37,686 bases of DNA, from contig NZ_JAQGJD010000220.1 of NCBI RefSeq assembly GCF_028290785.1, positions 1-37,686 of the forward strand, in the 5' to 3' direction. The translations under genes and the position numbers were made by a program. This document shows, piece by piece, positions 25,071 to 33,867 of this stretch. This stretch comes from Tardiphaga sp. (GTDB lineage Bacteria; Pseudomonadota; Alphaproteobacteria; Rhizobiales; Xanthobacteraceae). Position 1 is the first letter of the stretch. Every line of letters begins with the position of its first letter. The notes below the pieces were generated by a model. It worked only from the letters and a program-made list of their open reading frames with translations, was not told the DNA's origin and searched no databases.

Positions 25071-25724
25071 TCAGCTTTTCGCCTCTGGCGCAATATTCGC
25101 TGACCGTAACGCCGCTCGCTTTCTCCACCTTCGGACGTCGGCCATCACTTTTATGGTTGCGGCGAGGACCAGCGCGCAAAGCGCCGCCTTCGACATCGTC
25201 TCCATCGTCCCCTCGATCAGCATGCTATGGACCACGCTTCCTACGACGATGACAATCGCAAGGAGCATATGGGCGATGCGCCACGTTCGCAGTCGGAGCC
25301 CCAATCGCCGGCGAAGTGCAGCCAACAGCGCGACGGCGAAGATGGCCCACATGGCGATAACGCCCCAGGGCGAGAACGGCGTGGGCGATGCGAACAGCAG
25401 GGCGTCAATCATGTCCGGCGGGCTAGTCATCCAAAGGCCCCCGACGTGGATCACCACTGCGACCACCAGCGCACCTCCGACCCAGCGATGGACACGCCGC
25501 CCCATCCGGGTCGGTAGTCCCGGCAGGTGTCCGTCAATCAGCAAAGGCTGAAAGAGCAGGGCGCCCATGGCAACAATCCCCGCAAAGCCGGCCAGGATGT
25601 AGACCGGACCACGCCAGGTGAGCAGCGGGCTCGCCATTGCGGCGGCGATCGGCACGCCGATGGCGGCTGCAACGACGGCCCAGATCAAGGCCGCCCGTGC
25701 CGATCTCCATTCGGTGGTTCGCAA
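25071..25724 (-). CDS. Membrane cytochrome b-like protein (ferric-reductase-like fold)
   Basis: 217 residues from TTG 25724, five bases after the stop of the preceding exported protein; the start is uncertain. Five to six hydrophobic helices are visible. Two carry paired histidines with identical spacing, H79/H93 (RRVHRWVGGALVVAVVIHVG) and H152/H166 (RIAHMLLAIVIVVGSVVHSM). This is the layout that holds two b hemes across the membrane in ferric reductase-like and MsrQ-type proteins. There is no FAD/NAD domain. It probably passes electrons across the membrane to the periplasmic partner encoded just upstream. Confidence 0.75.
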   Translation of the reverse strand: MRTTEWRSARAALIWAVVAAAIGVPIAAAMASPLLTWRGPVYILAGFAGIVAMGALLFQPLLIDGHLPGLPTRMGRRVHRWVGGALVVAVVIHVGGLWMTSPPDMIDALLFASPTPFSPWGVIAMWAIFAVALLAALRRRLGLRLRTWRIAHMLLAIVIVVGSVVHSMLIEGTMETMSKAALCALVLAATIKVMADVRRWRKRAALRSANIAPEAKS

Positions 25725-25729
25725 CTCTG

Positions 25730-26218
25730 TCAGACCGGCTGCAGGACGAAGTGTGCCTCTAGGCTGGTCTCTTTGGCGCTCCGCATCACGGGGCGTAGAA
25801 AGACGGTTTTGAATTCGCCACTGTCATAGGCGAGATGACCGTGCGGTTGGCCGAAGATGGGAATAATCTGCGGCATCTCTAGACGGAACACGCCGTTCTT
25901 GTCGGTGAGCGTGGCTCCATGACTCTGCGGCTCATGCTCTTGCCCTTCGGTCGTGTGCGCCCAGATTTGGATGCGCTGCCCGGCGAGCGCCGCCCCGTCG
26001 CCGGCGCGGCGTACCGTGCCACTCATCCAGAAACCACCCTTGCCGATCCGGTCCACGGTTGGCGCGCCCTTGATGTAGTTGTTGGATCCGCCCGACATCG
26101 AAGGCGTTGAAGCGAGGCCTTCCGCGCGGGCACGCAACGGCAAGCTGGAAACCCCGGCTGCCAGCACGGAACCGCCAACGGCGAGGAAGCTGCGACGGTT
26201 CAGTACGACGATCGTCAT
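25730..26218 (-). CDS. Tat-exported intradiol-dioxygenase-like protein
   Basis: 162 residues from ATG 26218. The start is a twin-arginine signal (NRRSFLAVGGSVLAAG, with export by the Tat route), so the folded protein works in the periplasm. The mature part has the beta-sandwich of intradiol dioxygenases (GFWMSGTVRRAGDGAALAGQ, IQIWAHTTEG, DKNGVFRLEMPQIIP, PHGHLAYDSG). It keeps an HxH (H126, H128) where those enzymes have their two histidine ligands but lacks the two tyrosines. Other histidines (H88, H95, H100) may replace them. It is immediately followed by the membrane cytochrome-like gene, so the pair probably forms an exported redox module rather than a ring-cleaving enzyme. Confidence 0.75.
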   Translation of the reverse strand: MTIVVLNRRSFLAVGGSVLAAGVSSLPLRARAEGLASTPSMSGGSNNYIKGAPTVDRIGKGGFWMSGTVRRAGDGAALAGQRIQIWAHTTEGQEHEPQSHGATLTDKNGVFRLEMPQIIPIFGQPHGHLAYDSGEFKTVFLRPVMRSAKETSLEAHFVLQPV

Positions 26219-26379
26219 GTAAATTGCCCCCGGCGGCGGTGCAGTTACTCCGTTGAGAATACAACATGGGTCGCGAGAGGCCCAGTCGATGGAGGCCAAC
26301 AGCGCGATAGGCGCAATAACAGTGTCGTGAACGGGTGTGCCGGCTGCTCTTCCAGCGTTGTGCAGAGACGTAGTCAACT

Positions 26380-26590
26380 CGACGAAACGCGGCCCCTCGT
26401 TTGCTTCGCCGGCATCTGGACGAAGTGGACATCCGTGCGCAATGTTAGCGAGCGCGAGACCACCAACGACGTCGACGGCTTCCCCGACAACCGGGCCGAA
26501 CGGTGTGTCGACAATGACGGTGATTCCGCCACGCCCGGAGAATGCGATACTTGGATGCGGGCGCCACAGGCAGAAGCCTCAACGCTGTAA
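26380..26590 (+). pseudogene. Relic of an SRAP (SOS-response-associated peptidase, YedK/HMCES) gene
   Basis: RPLVCFAGIWTKWTSVR (from 26389) matches the conserved core of rhizobial SRAP proteins, and CDTWMRAPQAEASTL (to the stop at 26588-26590) matches a segment further along. Between them the expected sequence is spread over another frame (SPTTGPNGV, TVIPPRPEN), showing at least two frameshifts. The N-terminal part with the catalytic Cys2 is absent. It is a decayed fragment with no likely product. Confidence 0.5.
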
Positions 26591-26769
26591 CAAACGACGT
26601 TAGAACTATATTGGGCTATCGGTGCTGAACGCTACGGCCAGATCGCTCTCGCCGCGATCGAGTCCGTGTTTTGCTGCCCGTCCGCCATCGACGCCACTGG
26701 CTTCGTGACGACGCTAAGCAGCAGCGGGGGAAACGGCAGGCAACGTCGCGACGAGATACTCAAAACGAC

Positions 26770-26860
26770 CAATGTCACCTGACCGACGTCTTCACAAAGA
26801 TCGCCAACGGTCGATCAACTGCCGTGGGCATTCTGCCGATCGAATGGCTCCAGAGATCGT
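26770..26860 (+). mobile_element. IS66-family transposase (TnpC) C-terminal relic
   Basis: The peptide LTDVFTKIANGRSTAVGILP followed by IEW resembles the last conserved block of IS66 TnpC (typically a TDVLxRIxxGHP...ELLPWxW pattern). No full transposase, TnpA/TnpB or terminal repeats are visible nearby. It is a short leftover of an old insertion, adjacent to the SRAP relic. Confidence 0.4.
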
Positions 26861-26993
26861 CGAGAAGGTGCTGCACCCGAGCAAAAACCTGCCGTCTGAC
26901 CACCTTTCGCTGGTTTGCGCGACTCCGCTGAAGTAGTTCAGCGGCCTTGCCATTGACGCAAGATGGCGCATAAAACGGTTGATGTTCTGAAGG

Positions 26994-29900
26994 ATGCATC
27001 GTGTGGTAGGTGCGGGACCGATTAGTATAACCAGCGATGCTGCAGGCCCATGCGGCTATTGCGGCTTCGTTTTGCAGGAGGCCGCCCATTTTTGCGGCGG
27101 GTGCGGGCGACCACGCGCAGCCTCGACACCTCTCGCGGCGCACGCTTTGTCTTTCCTGCAATCCAACGTACCAGCCGATCTTGCCGACCGTATCCTGCGG
27201 TCCGGCACGGCCATGCTGGGCGAGCGCAAGCATGTGACGGTGCTGTTCGCCGATATCGGCGGGTCCACCGAACTGATTGACCAGCTTGATCCGGAGGAAG
27301 CGCTCGAAGCACTCGGCCCGATCCTGAAACGGCTGATGGATGGGGTTCACCAGCACGACGGGCTGGTGAACCAGACTAGGGGCGACGGCATCATGGCGCT
27401 GTTTGGCGCGCCCATTGCCAGCGAGGACCACGCCGTGCAGGCCTGTCGGGCGGCACTCGCTATCCGCGAAACTATCGACGAGTTCAACCGATCAAGGGGG
27501 CTCCGGATCAAGATCCGGATCGGCATCAATTCCGGGCAGGTGGTCATTCATTCCATCGGCAGCAACCTGACCATGAACTACGACGCCGTCGGCAAGACGG
27601 TGCATCTGGCGGCGCGCATGGAAACACTCGCCGCGCCGGACACGATCAAGCTGACATCGGACACCTTTGACCTCGCAAAGGGTTTCATCAGTGCGCTGCC
27701 GCTTGGTGCGGAGAGCGCCAAGGGCGTGTCCGACCCCGTCCAGACCTATGAACTGGTGGCGATGCGGCCGCGAACCCGCTGGCAGGCGCGTTCGTCCGGC
27801 GGATTAAGTACACTGGCCGGACGCCAGAGTGAACTGGCCCACCTCAATAGCGCGCTGGACACGGCGGCGGCGGCAACAGGTCATGCGTTGACCATCGTCG
27901 GCGGCGCCGGGATCGGAAAATCGCGTCTGCTCCATGAGTTCATCGCCAACGTGTCCGACGAATGGCTGGTGCTGCAGACCGCATGCACGCCGCAACACAC
28001 CAATTCGAGCTACTATCCAGTCAGTACGCTGATGCGCGCCATGTTCGGCGTGCGCGCCGGCGACACGCCGGCCGCCGCGGCCACCCGCGCCAGAGCGCAG
28101 GTGACAAAACTCAGCCCGGAACTGACGGTCCATCTGCCCGCTATCTTTTCGTTGCTGGACCTCAGCAGCGACGATGCCGACTGGAAAAATCTCGAGCCGC
28201 CGGAACGGCGCAGGAAGATCAACGAGGCCATCACTGCGCTCATTTTCCATCAGGAACGTCTGACGCCTCTCGTGATTCTGATAGAGGACGTGCATTGGAT
28301 CGACGCCGAGACCAGGCTTGTCCTGGACAATTTTGTCCGCTCGATCGGCAATGCCCGGATCCTCGTGGTGGCGACGCAGCGACCGGAACGCATGTGGAGC
28401 GGGTCGAAGATCGGACGCCTGGACCTGGCGCCGCTTGACCAAACGGACGGCGACCGGCTGCTCGACGCGCTGCTCGGCGACGACGGCAGCCTCGGGCCGA
28501 TCCGACGGCGAATCCTGGCGCAGGCCCAGGGCAATCCGCTGTTTGTTGAAGAGCTGGCGCTCGCGCTCAAGGGAACGAACGTCCTTGTCGGCGATTCCGG
28601 CAAGTACAAGGTCAGCAATGCCGCCACCGGGATCGAGATTCCCGAGACCATTCACTCCGTGCTGGCATCCCGCATCGATCTGCTGGACAGGGCGACAAAA
28701 TCGCTGCTGCAAATGGCGGCGGTAATTGGAAAGGACATATCCACCTCGGTGCTGTCCGGGATGGCCGGCGTTGAGCCTGACGAGCTCGAACCTCGACTCC
28801 AGATGCTGGAAGCATCCGACTTCCTCTGGAGCATCCGGACCTCGAACATGGTGGAGTACTCGTTCAAGCACGAACTCATCCGGGAGGTCGCTTACGGTAT
28901 GCTGCTGCTGAGCGCACGCCGCAATCTCCATGCCAAGGCCACCGAAACCATCGAGCTGCGCTTTTCGGATCGCCTCGACGAGCACATCGACCGGCTGGCC
29001 GACCATGCGTATCGGGCTGAGCTTTGGCAGAAGGCGGTGCCCTACCAGCTACGGAGTTGCCGACGTGCCGTCAAGCGCGGTGCCAACCAGGATGCCATCG
29101 CCATCTATGAGCGCGGGCTGGAAACATTGTCGCACTGGCCCGACTCGCGAAAGAAGATGATCTCCGAAATCGATCTGCATCTCACGGTGGTGACGGCGTT
29201 TGAGCCGCTCGGCATGCATCGACGAATTGCGGAAGTCTTGCGCGAGTCGCGCCGGCTGGCCGATATTTCCGGTGAGCCGTGGCGCATCGCCGCGGTGAAT
29301 TGCCAGCTTGCGGTGGGCCTGTGGCGGCTCGGCTACCACACCGAGGCGATGACCGCCGCCCAGAATGCGCAGTCGATTGCGGAACAGGTCGGCGAACCCG
29401 TCCTGATCTTCGCCGCCCTGCACCAGGTCGGGATCATCTACCACGAGATTGGCGCCTTCGCTCAGTCGCTGGCATTTCACGAGAAGTGCCTTGCTATGGA
29501 GACCCCGCAGATCGACGAGCGGCGGGAGGGTTGGGCCGCACTTCCCAGTGTGGTGCTGCGCACCTTCATGGCCGACTCGCTGATTGATCTCGGTGAACTG
29601 GATCGCGCTGAAAAGCTCGCCGAGGAAGCCAGTCAACGCGCCAAGGCCGCCAACCACGTCTATTCGCGCGCCAATATCAATCACGTATTTGGTCGGCTGC
29701 GGACCGCGCAAGGGCGCCCGGCCGAGGCGCTGTCGCTGCTGCACGAGAGCTGGCAGACCTGTGTCGATCTGGAAATGAAGCAGATGTATCCCGTCTTTGC
29801 GTCAAGGATGGGCGAAGCCTATCTCGCGCTGGGAGATGTCGCGGCCGCCCTGGAAATCCTGGCGGTGCCCGAGCGGCTCGATATGCCGCTCGCCGAGCAC

Positions 29901-30197
29901 GCCTTTGGCTGGCGTTTTCTTTTCATCGCGCAGGGTCGCGCACTGCTTGCCGCCGGCCGCGCGGAAGAGGCCAAGATCGTCGCGGAGCGAGCGCTCGCAC
30001 TTGCCGAAGAACGCGGCGAACCGCCGCAACTCGCGAATGCGAAGAAACTGCTTGGCGACATCTCGCGCGTCATCGACGACGCCAATCCCGCGCAGGCCGA
30101 ACGCTACTACCGGGAGGCGTTCGCACTCGCCGAACAATGCGCGATGCGACCGATGATGACGTCATGCAGCGATGCTTTGGCAGCCCTCGCGGGCTGA
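26994..30197 (+). CDS. Class III adenylate/guanylate cyclase fused to an AAA-type ATPase and TPR domain
   Basis: 1067 residues. Order: zinc ribbon (C20, C23, C34, C37 in CGYCG and FCGGCG); class III cyclase domain about 78-255 (VTVLFADIGGSTELID with metal aspartate D87, NQTRGDGIMALFG with D131); signalling ATPase with Walker A IVGGAGIGKSRLLHEF (301-316) and Walker B LVILIEDVHWIDAE; then a long helical-repeat C-terminus with TPR-like units (AIAIYERGLETL, EEAKIVAERALALAEERGE). This layout is common in Bradyrhizobium and is thought to couple cyclic nucleotide synthesis to protein partners. The transition-state asparagine of typical class III enzymes is histidine here (GKTVHLAARME, H204; R208 kept), so catalytic competence is not certain. 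If active, it could feed the CRP-like regulator at 36625. Confidence 0.88.
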   Translation: MHRVVGAGPISITSDAAGPCGYCGFVLQEAAHFCGGCGRPRAASTPLAAHALSFLQSNVPADLADRILRSGTAMLGERKHVTVLFADIGGSTELIDQLDPEEALEALGPILKRLMDGVHQHDGLVNQTRGDGIMALFGAPIASEDHAVQACRAALAIRETIDEFNRSRGLRIKIRIGINSGQVVIHSIGSNLTMNYDAVGKTVHLAARMETLAAPDTIKLTSDTFDLAKGFISALPLGAESAKGVSDPVQTYELVAMRPRTRWQARSSGGLSTLAGRQSELAHLNSALDTAAAATGHALTIVGGAGIGKSRLLHEFIANVSDEWLVLQTACTPQHTNSSYYPVSTLMRAMFGVRAGDTPAAAATRARAQVTKLSPELTVHLPAIFSLLDLSSDDADWKNLEPPERRRKINEAITALIFHQERLTPLVILIEDVHWIDAETRLVLDNFVRSIGNARILVVATQRPERMWSGSKIGRLDLAPLDQTDGDRLLDALLGDDGSLGPIRRRILAQAQGNPLFVEELALALKGTNVLVGDSGKYKVSNAATGIEIPETIHSVLASRIDLLDRATKSLLQMAAVIGKDISTSVLSGMAGVEPDELEPRLQMLEASDFLWSIRTSNMVEYSFKHELIREVAYGMLLLSARRNLHAKATETIELRFSDRLDEHIDRLADHAYRAELWQKAVPYQLRSCRRAVKRGANQDAIAIYERGLETLSHWPDSRKKMISEIDLHLTVVTAFEPLGMHRRIAEVLRESRRLADISGEPWRIAAVNCQLAVGLWRLGYHTEAMTAAQNAQSIAEQVGEPVLIFAALHQVGIIYHEIGAFAQSLAFHEKCLAMETPQIDERREGWAALPSVVLRTFMADSLIDLGELDRAEKLAEEASQRAKAANHVYSRANINHVFGRLRTAQGRPAEALSLLHESWQTCVDLEMKQMYPVFASRMGEAYLALGDVAAALEILAVPERLDMPLAEHAFGWRFLFIAQGRALLAAGRAEEAKIVAERALALAEERGEPPQLANAKKLLGDISRVIDDANPAQAERYYREAFALAEQCAMRPMMTSCSDALAALAG

Positions 30198-30244
30198 GAA
30201 GCAAAGGTCGGCGTTGCAGCGCACGCCAGCCATCATTTCGTCGC

Positions 30245-31804
30245 TCAATGTCCGGACGCTTCCGTCGCCAAGGCACGCACCGCGTTAATCCCCGGCAGAA
30301 AGAAATAGGCGCCGCCCCGCACCGTCACGAACGGGCGAGGCCTTTCTACATGAACGTTGGTTGGACGCTGTTGAATCGCGAACTCGTCGCCGGTCCGCGG
30401 CGCATGACCGAGTGGGTCGGTGCCTGAATAGAGCCCGCCAAAGTGCGCGTTGTTGAGCCATGAATGCTGGATCATCTCGAACTGCCCGGCGATGTCGGCA
30501 TTCAGCGCAATGAATGCCACACCGCGGCCGGCGCCGGTGCCATTCGACTTGCCTTGTTCGCTGTCGCGACGCGTGCCATAGGGCCGGCCGCGCCGGATGA
30601 TACGGTGCATCTTCGACAGACGCAGTGCGGTGTCGGGGTCGGGACCAATCGCATCGCGCGGGTTGGCGCGGCGAATATGCGCACCGATCGGACAGGCCAG
30701 TCCCGCCCCATCCTCATGCGAGAAGAGAAAATCGTTTCGATCGGGCTTGTCGGGCGAATCGTCGGCGCGCGGAACCAGAGGCTCGCCGCTCCTGTAGCGG
30801 CCGACGAGCCGCGCGGCGACGTCCTCGATCTTGTCCGGATCCGTGCTGCCGTGCAGCCGCTCCGCAACCGACGCCACGAAATCTTCAAACGCCGGCACAT
30901 CCTGCTCCAGTTGCCGAAACACCATGTAGGTTCCGTTACGCAGCAGGTCGCGCGCGTTGGCCTGACCCCTCGCGGAGCCATCGGAAATGCATTCGCGCCG
31001 CTCGTTGACATAGCCGAGCAGGAATTCGCCCGGCTTCACCAGCGAGATGCGCTGCCCTTTCTCGCTTAGCGCCTTGCCGCCTTCTTCCTCATAGGCTGCC
31101 GCAGAAGTCTTCTGCTTCAGCCGTTGCCGGCTGCGTTTCGCCAGCGGCGAACCCTCGATGGTCGGCTGGGAAATCCCATCCTTGAAGCCAAAGTGTTCCT
31201 TGCGGTCGTCGTACAGGCGGCCCTTCAGGATCACCGGGCCGCTGCCGCGGCGATCGGCAACCGGCTCCGCGGCGGCCTTCATGGCCTGGATCTCGGCGTT
31301 GACGAGTGCGTGTAGCGTCGGCTCATCGGCGGCATAGAGCAGCAACATGCCGTCCACGTCGTCGTCGCTCCAGCCGCCCCAGTTCCAGTGCGCCGGCAGA
31401 CTGTCGCCGGCATCGCCAAGCAGGTTGGAGCGCCGCGGGATTTGCGTCGGCACCGTCGGCTTCGGCGCCATGCCTTCGAGAAACTCGAGCGAAAATTGCC
31501 GCAGCCGGCGGTCGTCCAGGTCGAGTTTTCGAAGGCCGCTAGCCGTCAAAGCGAGGTTGATGGCCCGCGGATTTGTGCCGTCAGCCGCTTTCAGAGCCTG
31601 GATACTCGGGCCTTTGCCTGCTCCGCGCTCGACCCGCATCAGTCGCTCGGCCACATCGGCAAGCCAGTGCCTGGCGGCGTCGCGCTGCCCAGGTCGAAAG
31701 CGCCATACCAGGTAGGCGGAAAACGGCAACTGCGGATATCCGCTCAGAAGAAGGCCCTGAATGTCGTCCCACTCGATATCTTCCATCGCGTTGCACCGTG
31801 TCAT
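30245..31804 (-). CDS. DyP-type (dye-decolorising) peroxidase
   Basis: 519 residues from ATG 31804, overlapping the previous stop by four bases. It is a heme peroxidase of the dimeric alpha/beta-barrel type. The hallmark GFKDG motif is at 206-210 with distal aspartate D209 (HFGFKDGISQPTIEG). The proximal heme histidine is H376 in CPIGAHIRRANPRD, with the conserved arginines. FYxF-like C-terminal features are present (FEMIQHSWLNN, GGAYFFLPGI). It is longer than bacterial EfeB/TyrA types. No twin-arginine signal and no encapsulin gene are seen, so it is predicted cytoplasmic or bound to its membrane partner. It is the last gene of the peptide-P450-membrane protein-peroxidase operon. Confidence 0.9.
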   Translation of the reverse strand: MTRCNAMEDIEWDDIQGLLLSGYPQLPFSAYLVWRFRPGQRDAARHWLADVAERLMRVERGAGKGPSIQALKAADGTNPRAINLALTASGLRKLDLDDRRLRQFSLEFLEGMAPKPTVPTQIPRRSNLLGDAGDSLPAHWNWGGWSDDDVDGMLLLYAADEPTLHALVNAEIQAMKAAAEPVADRRGSGPVILKGRLYDDRKEHFGFKDGISQPTIEGSPLAKRSRQRLKQKTSAAAYEEEGGKALSEKGQRISLVKPGEFLLGYVNERRECISDGSARGQANARDLLRNGTYMVFRQLEQDVPAFEDFVASVAERLHGSTDPDKIEDVAARLVGRYRSGEPLVPRADDSPDKPDRNDFLFSHEDGAGLACPIGAHIRRANPRDAIGPDPDTALRLSKMHRIIRRGRPYGTRRDSEQGKSNGTGAGRGVAFIALNADIAGQFEMIQHSWLNNAHFGGLYSGTDPLGHAPRTGDEFAIQQRPTNVHVERPRPFVTVRGGAYFFLPGINAVRALATEASGH

Positions 31805-33867
31805 AGGCGTTGAAGGAGGCGATCGATCGCCGCAGGCGGCAGCGGTTCGAACAGCGACTGCCTGGTGTCGGTGTTGGCGTTGATGCCGACGACGCCGAAG
31901 GTCGGGTAGGCGCCGTACCAGACGAGGGTTTCGATCTGGCTCTCGCGCACATAGGCCTTGAAAGGCCGCGCGTCCTGCGCCCCCTTCCAGAACAGGAACC
32001 GCGTGGCCGGAAAGCCGTAATTCCGACCTCCCGCGCTAACGAAGGTGTTGGACCAGATCGCATTCAGGCCCTTTACCGCGGCGAGATCGATAAACTCGTT
32101 GAGATAGCTCTCCCAAGCTCCGCCGAAGTTGTCGAGAAACAGCAAGCGGCGACCTTTGTCGATCAGTACCCAGCGCGCCGACAGAATCGTCGGGATGCCG
32201 CCCAGTTCACCCTGGTTGAACCAGAACCGGGCAAGAAGATTGACCGCGGACAGAGCCAGTCGCAGCAGCAGATGGCGCACGATGCCGGGTTTCACGGAGG
32301 TGATGCTGGCCAGATGGTTCTGGAAGCGGTTGATGCCTCCTTCGTCGCGCACATATTTCTTCGCATTTTCGCGCGCGCGCTCCAGCAGGGCCTCAGGCTC
32401 CTGGTATTTCGACTTGTCGAGATGTTCCAGCGCGCCAATCGTCAACATCGCGACCAGCCCGACGAGATACGCGACGAAAACGCCCACCAGGGCGAGTACG
32501 ACGAGAACGAAGTAGCCGTTAACCAGCGGCCGAGCCATGCCGGCCAATCCGCCGATGATGCTCGCCGGCATGACCGACGCGACCACGAGGACGGCGATCG
32601 ACGCCAGGATGAACATCAGGAAGCGTGCGACATCGAGCTTCAGGCGGCGGAAGTTTTCCCTGATTTCGTCGAGCGGCCGAAGCTCGACCTCGAGTTTCAG
32701 CGACGTCGCCCAGTGCCAGGCCGCCGCAAACAGCAAGCCGATGATGACCAACTGCGCAAACGCCGCAGCCAGCATGCCCAATGTTGTCCCGATTCCGGTT
32801 GCGACCGCAGCCGTGCCCGCCGACGCGGGCAGCTTGCCGGCACCCGAAACGACAGCGAACAGGACGACGCCCGCCAGAAACGCGACCAGCGCACAGCGCG
32901 CGACGACCGCCAACTGAAGTGGAAAGCGCCACATGAAGAACTGATCGCGGACGTCCCTGCTCCAGCTGATGAGGACGAGTTCAAGGATGCGCACCACCAG
33001 CCAGACGGCGATCAAGCCGGTCAGGGCATGAAGCGCCGTGAGCGGAATCGAGGGGATCAGCAATACGATCAGGGGGAATGCCGTCGCCACTCCGATATTG
33101 ATGGGGGCGCCGATCTGGTCTGCAGCCTCGAACCAGGTCGGTATCGAACGGTACAACGAGGCCGGTGCATAACCGAACGCCGCGCATACCAGCGCGCCGA
33201 CAAAGCAAGCGAGCAACGCGGCGGCAAAACCAGCCGCAAGCACGATCAACTTGCGCGACGTCATCTCCCACGGCAATTGGACGGGCTGCTCGGCCCAGCG
33301 GTTATCCGCTGTTCCGCGGACGAACTCGCGTAGCACGACGTCAAGAATGCCCGACGACCGCCCGGCGACCGGCGCCGACGGCGGACAGCGCGCCGCCAGG
33401 AATGACACGATTCCCTCGCGTATCCGGCCCTCGCCCTTGATTTGCGATACGGTACGGCCAGGGCTGCCGCTGAAGAAAGTGTCCGCGCCCACATCGTGGC
33501 GAAGGAAATACTCCTTGACGAGTTCGGGCGTCACCACGCCCGATGCGGGGTAACCGACGCACCACCTGTAGACGGTGTCGAAACCGTCCGGCGCCGCCTG
33601 CAGCAATTGACGCAGGAAATCGTCTTTCGGGCCGTCGAAGGTCGCCTCGAACACGAGACTTGGTCCAAAATCAGCGGCGGCCTCCAGGATCACGAAGCTG
33701 CAGAAGTGCAGGCTCTCAATGCGGTCGAAGCGGAACAGCGGCTGGCATTCCAGGAAAGCATGGCCGCTGCCGAGCCTTGGCTCCGCGTGCTCTCGCAGAT
33801 ATTGCCGGCACGCCTCGACACCGTCGGGTTTGATCGGGGTGATGATAGTCGTAAAGTTCGGATTCAC
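31801..33867 (-). CDS. Seven-helix membrane protein of unknown function, partner of P450 and DyP
   Basis: 688 residues from GTG 33867, which overlaps the P450 stop as GTGA. A soluble N-terminal domain (about 1-180: SLHFCSFVILEAAADFGPSL, VFEATFDG) is followed by about seven hydrophobic helices between roughly 200 and 480 (LIVLAAGFAAALLACFVGAL, FLMFILASIAVLVVASV and others) and a soluble C-terminal domain (about 510-688: SARWVLIDKGRRLLFLDNFG, GFPATRFLFWKGAQD). The two soluble domains share a strand pattern (hydrophobic strand, then LVFEATFDG or LLFLDNFGG, then a helix) that suggests a duplicated ferredoxin-like fold, perhaps joining as an alpha/beta barrel like that of DyP proteins. I do not recognise a named family. 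Tight coupling to both neighbours implies it anchors or serves them at the membrane. Confidence 0.8.
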   Translation of the reverse strand: MNPNFTTIITPIKPDGVEACRQYLREHAEPRLGSGHAFLECQPLFRFDRIESLHFCSFVILEAAADFGPSLVFEATFDGPKDDFLRQLLQAAPDGFDTVYRWCVGYPASGVVTPELVKEYFLRHDVGADTFFSGSPGRTVSQIKGEGRIREGIVSFLAARCPPSAPVAGRSSGILDVVLREFVRGTADNRWAEQPVQLPWEMTSRKLIVLAAGFAAALLACFVGALVCAAFGYAPASLYRSIPTWFEAADQIGAPINIGVATAFPLIVLLIPSIPLTALHALTGLIAVWLVVRILELVLISWSRDVRDQFFMWRFPLQLAVVARCALVAFLAGVVLFAVVSGAGKLPASAGTAAVATGIGTTLGMLAAAFAQLVIIGLLFAAAWHWATSLKLEVELRPLDEIRENFRRLKLDVARFLMFILASIAVLVVASVMPASIIGGLAGMARPLVNGYFVLVVLALVGVFVAYLVGLVAMLTIGALEHLDKSKYQEPEALLERARENAKKYVRDEGGINRFQNHLASITSVKPGIVRHLLLRLALSAVNLLARFWFNQGELGGIPTILSARWVLIDKGRRLLFLDNFGGAWESYLNEFIDLAAVKGLNAIWSNTFVSAGGRNYGFPATRFLFWKGAQDARPFKAYVRESQIETLVWYGAYPTFGVVGINANTDTRQSLFEPLPPAAIDRLLQRL

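Noticed and set aside
30245-31804. Encapsulin cargo role for the DyP peroxidase
   Set aside because: No encapsulin shell gene is nearby and the C-terminus does not show a clear targeting peptide.
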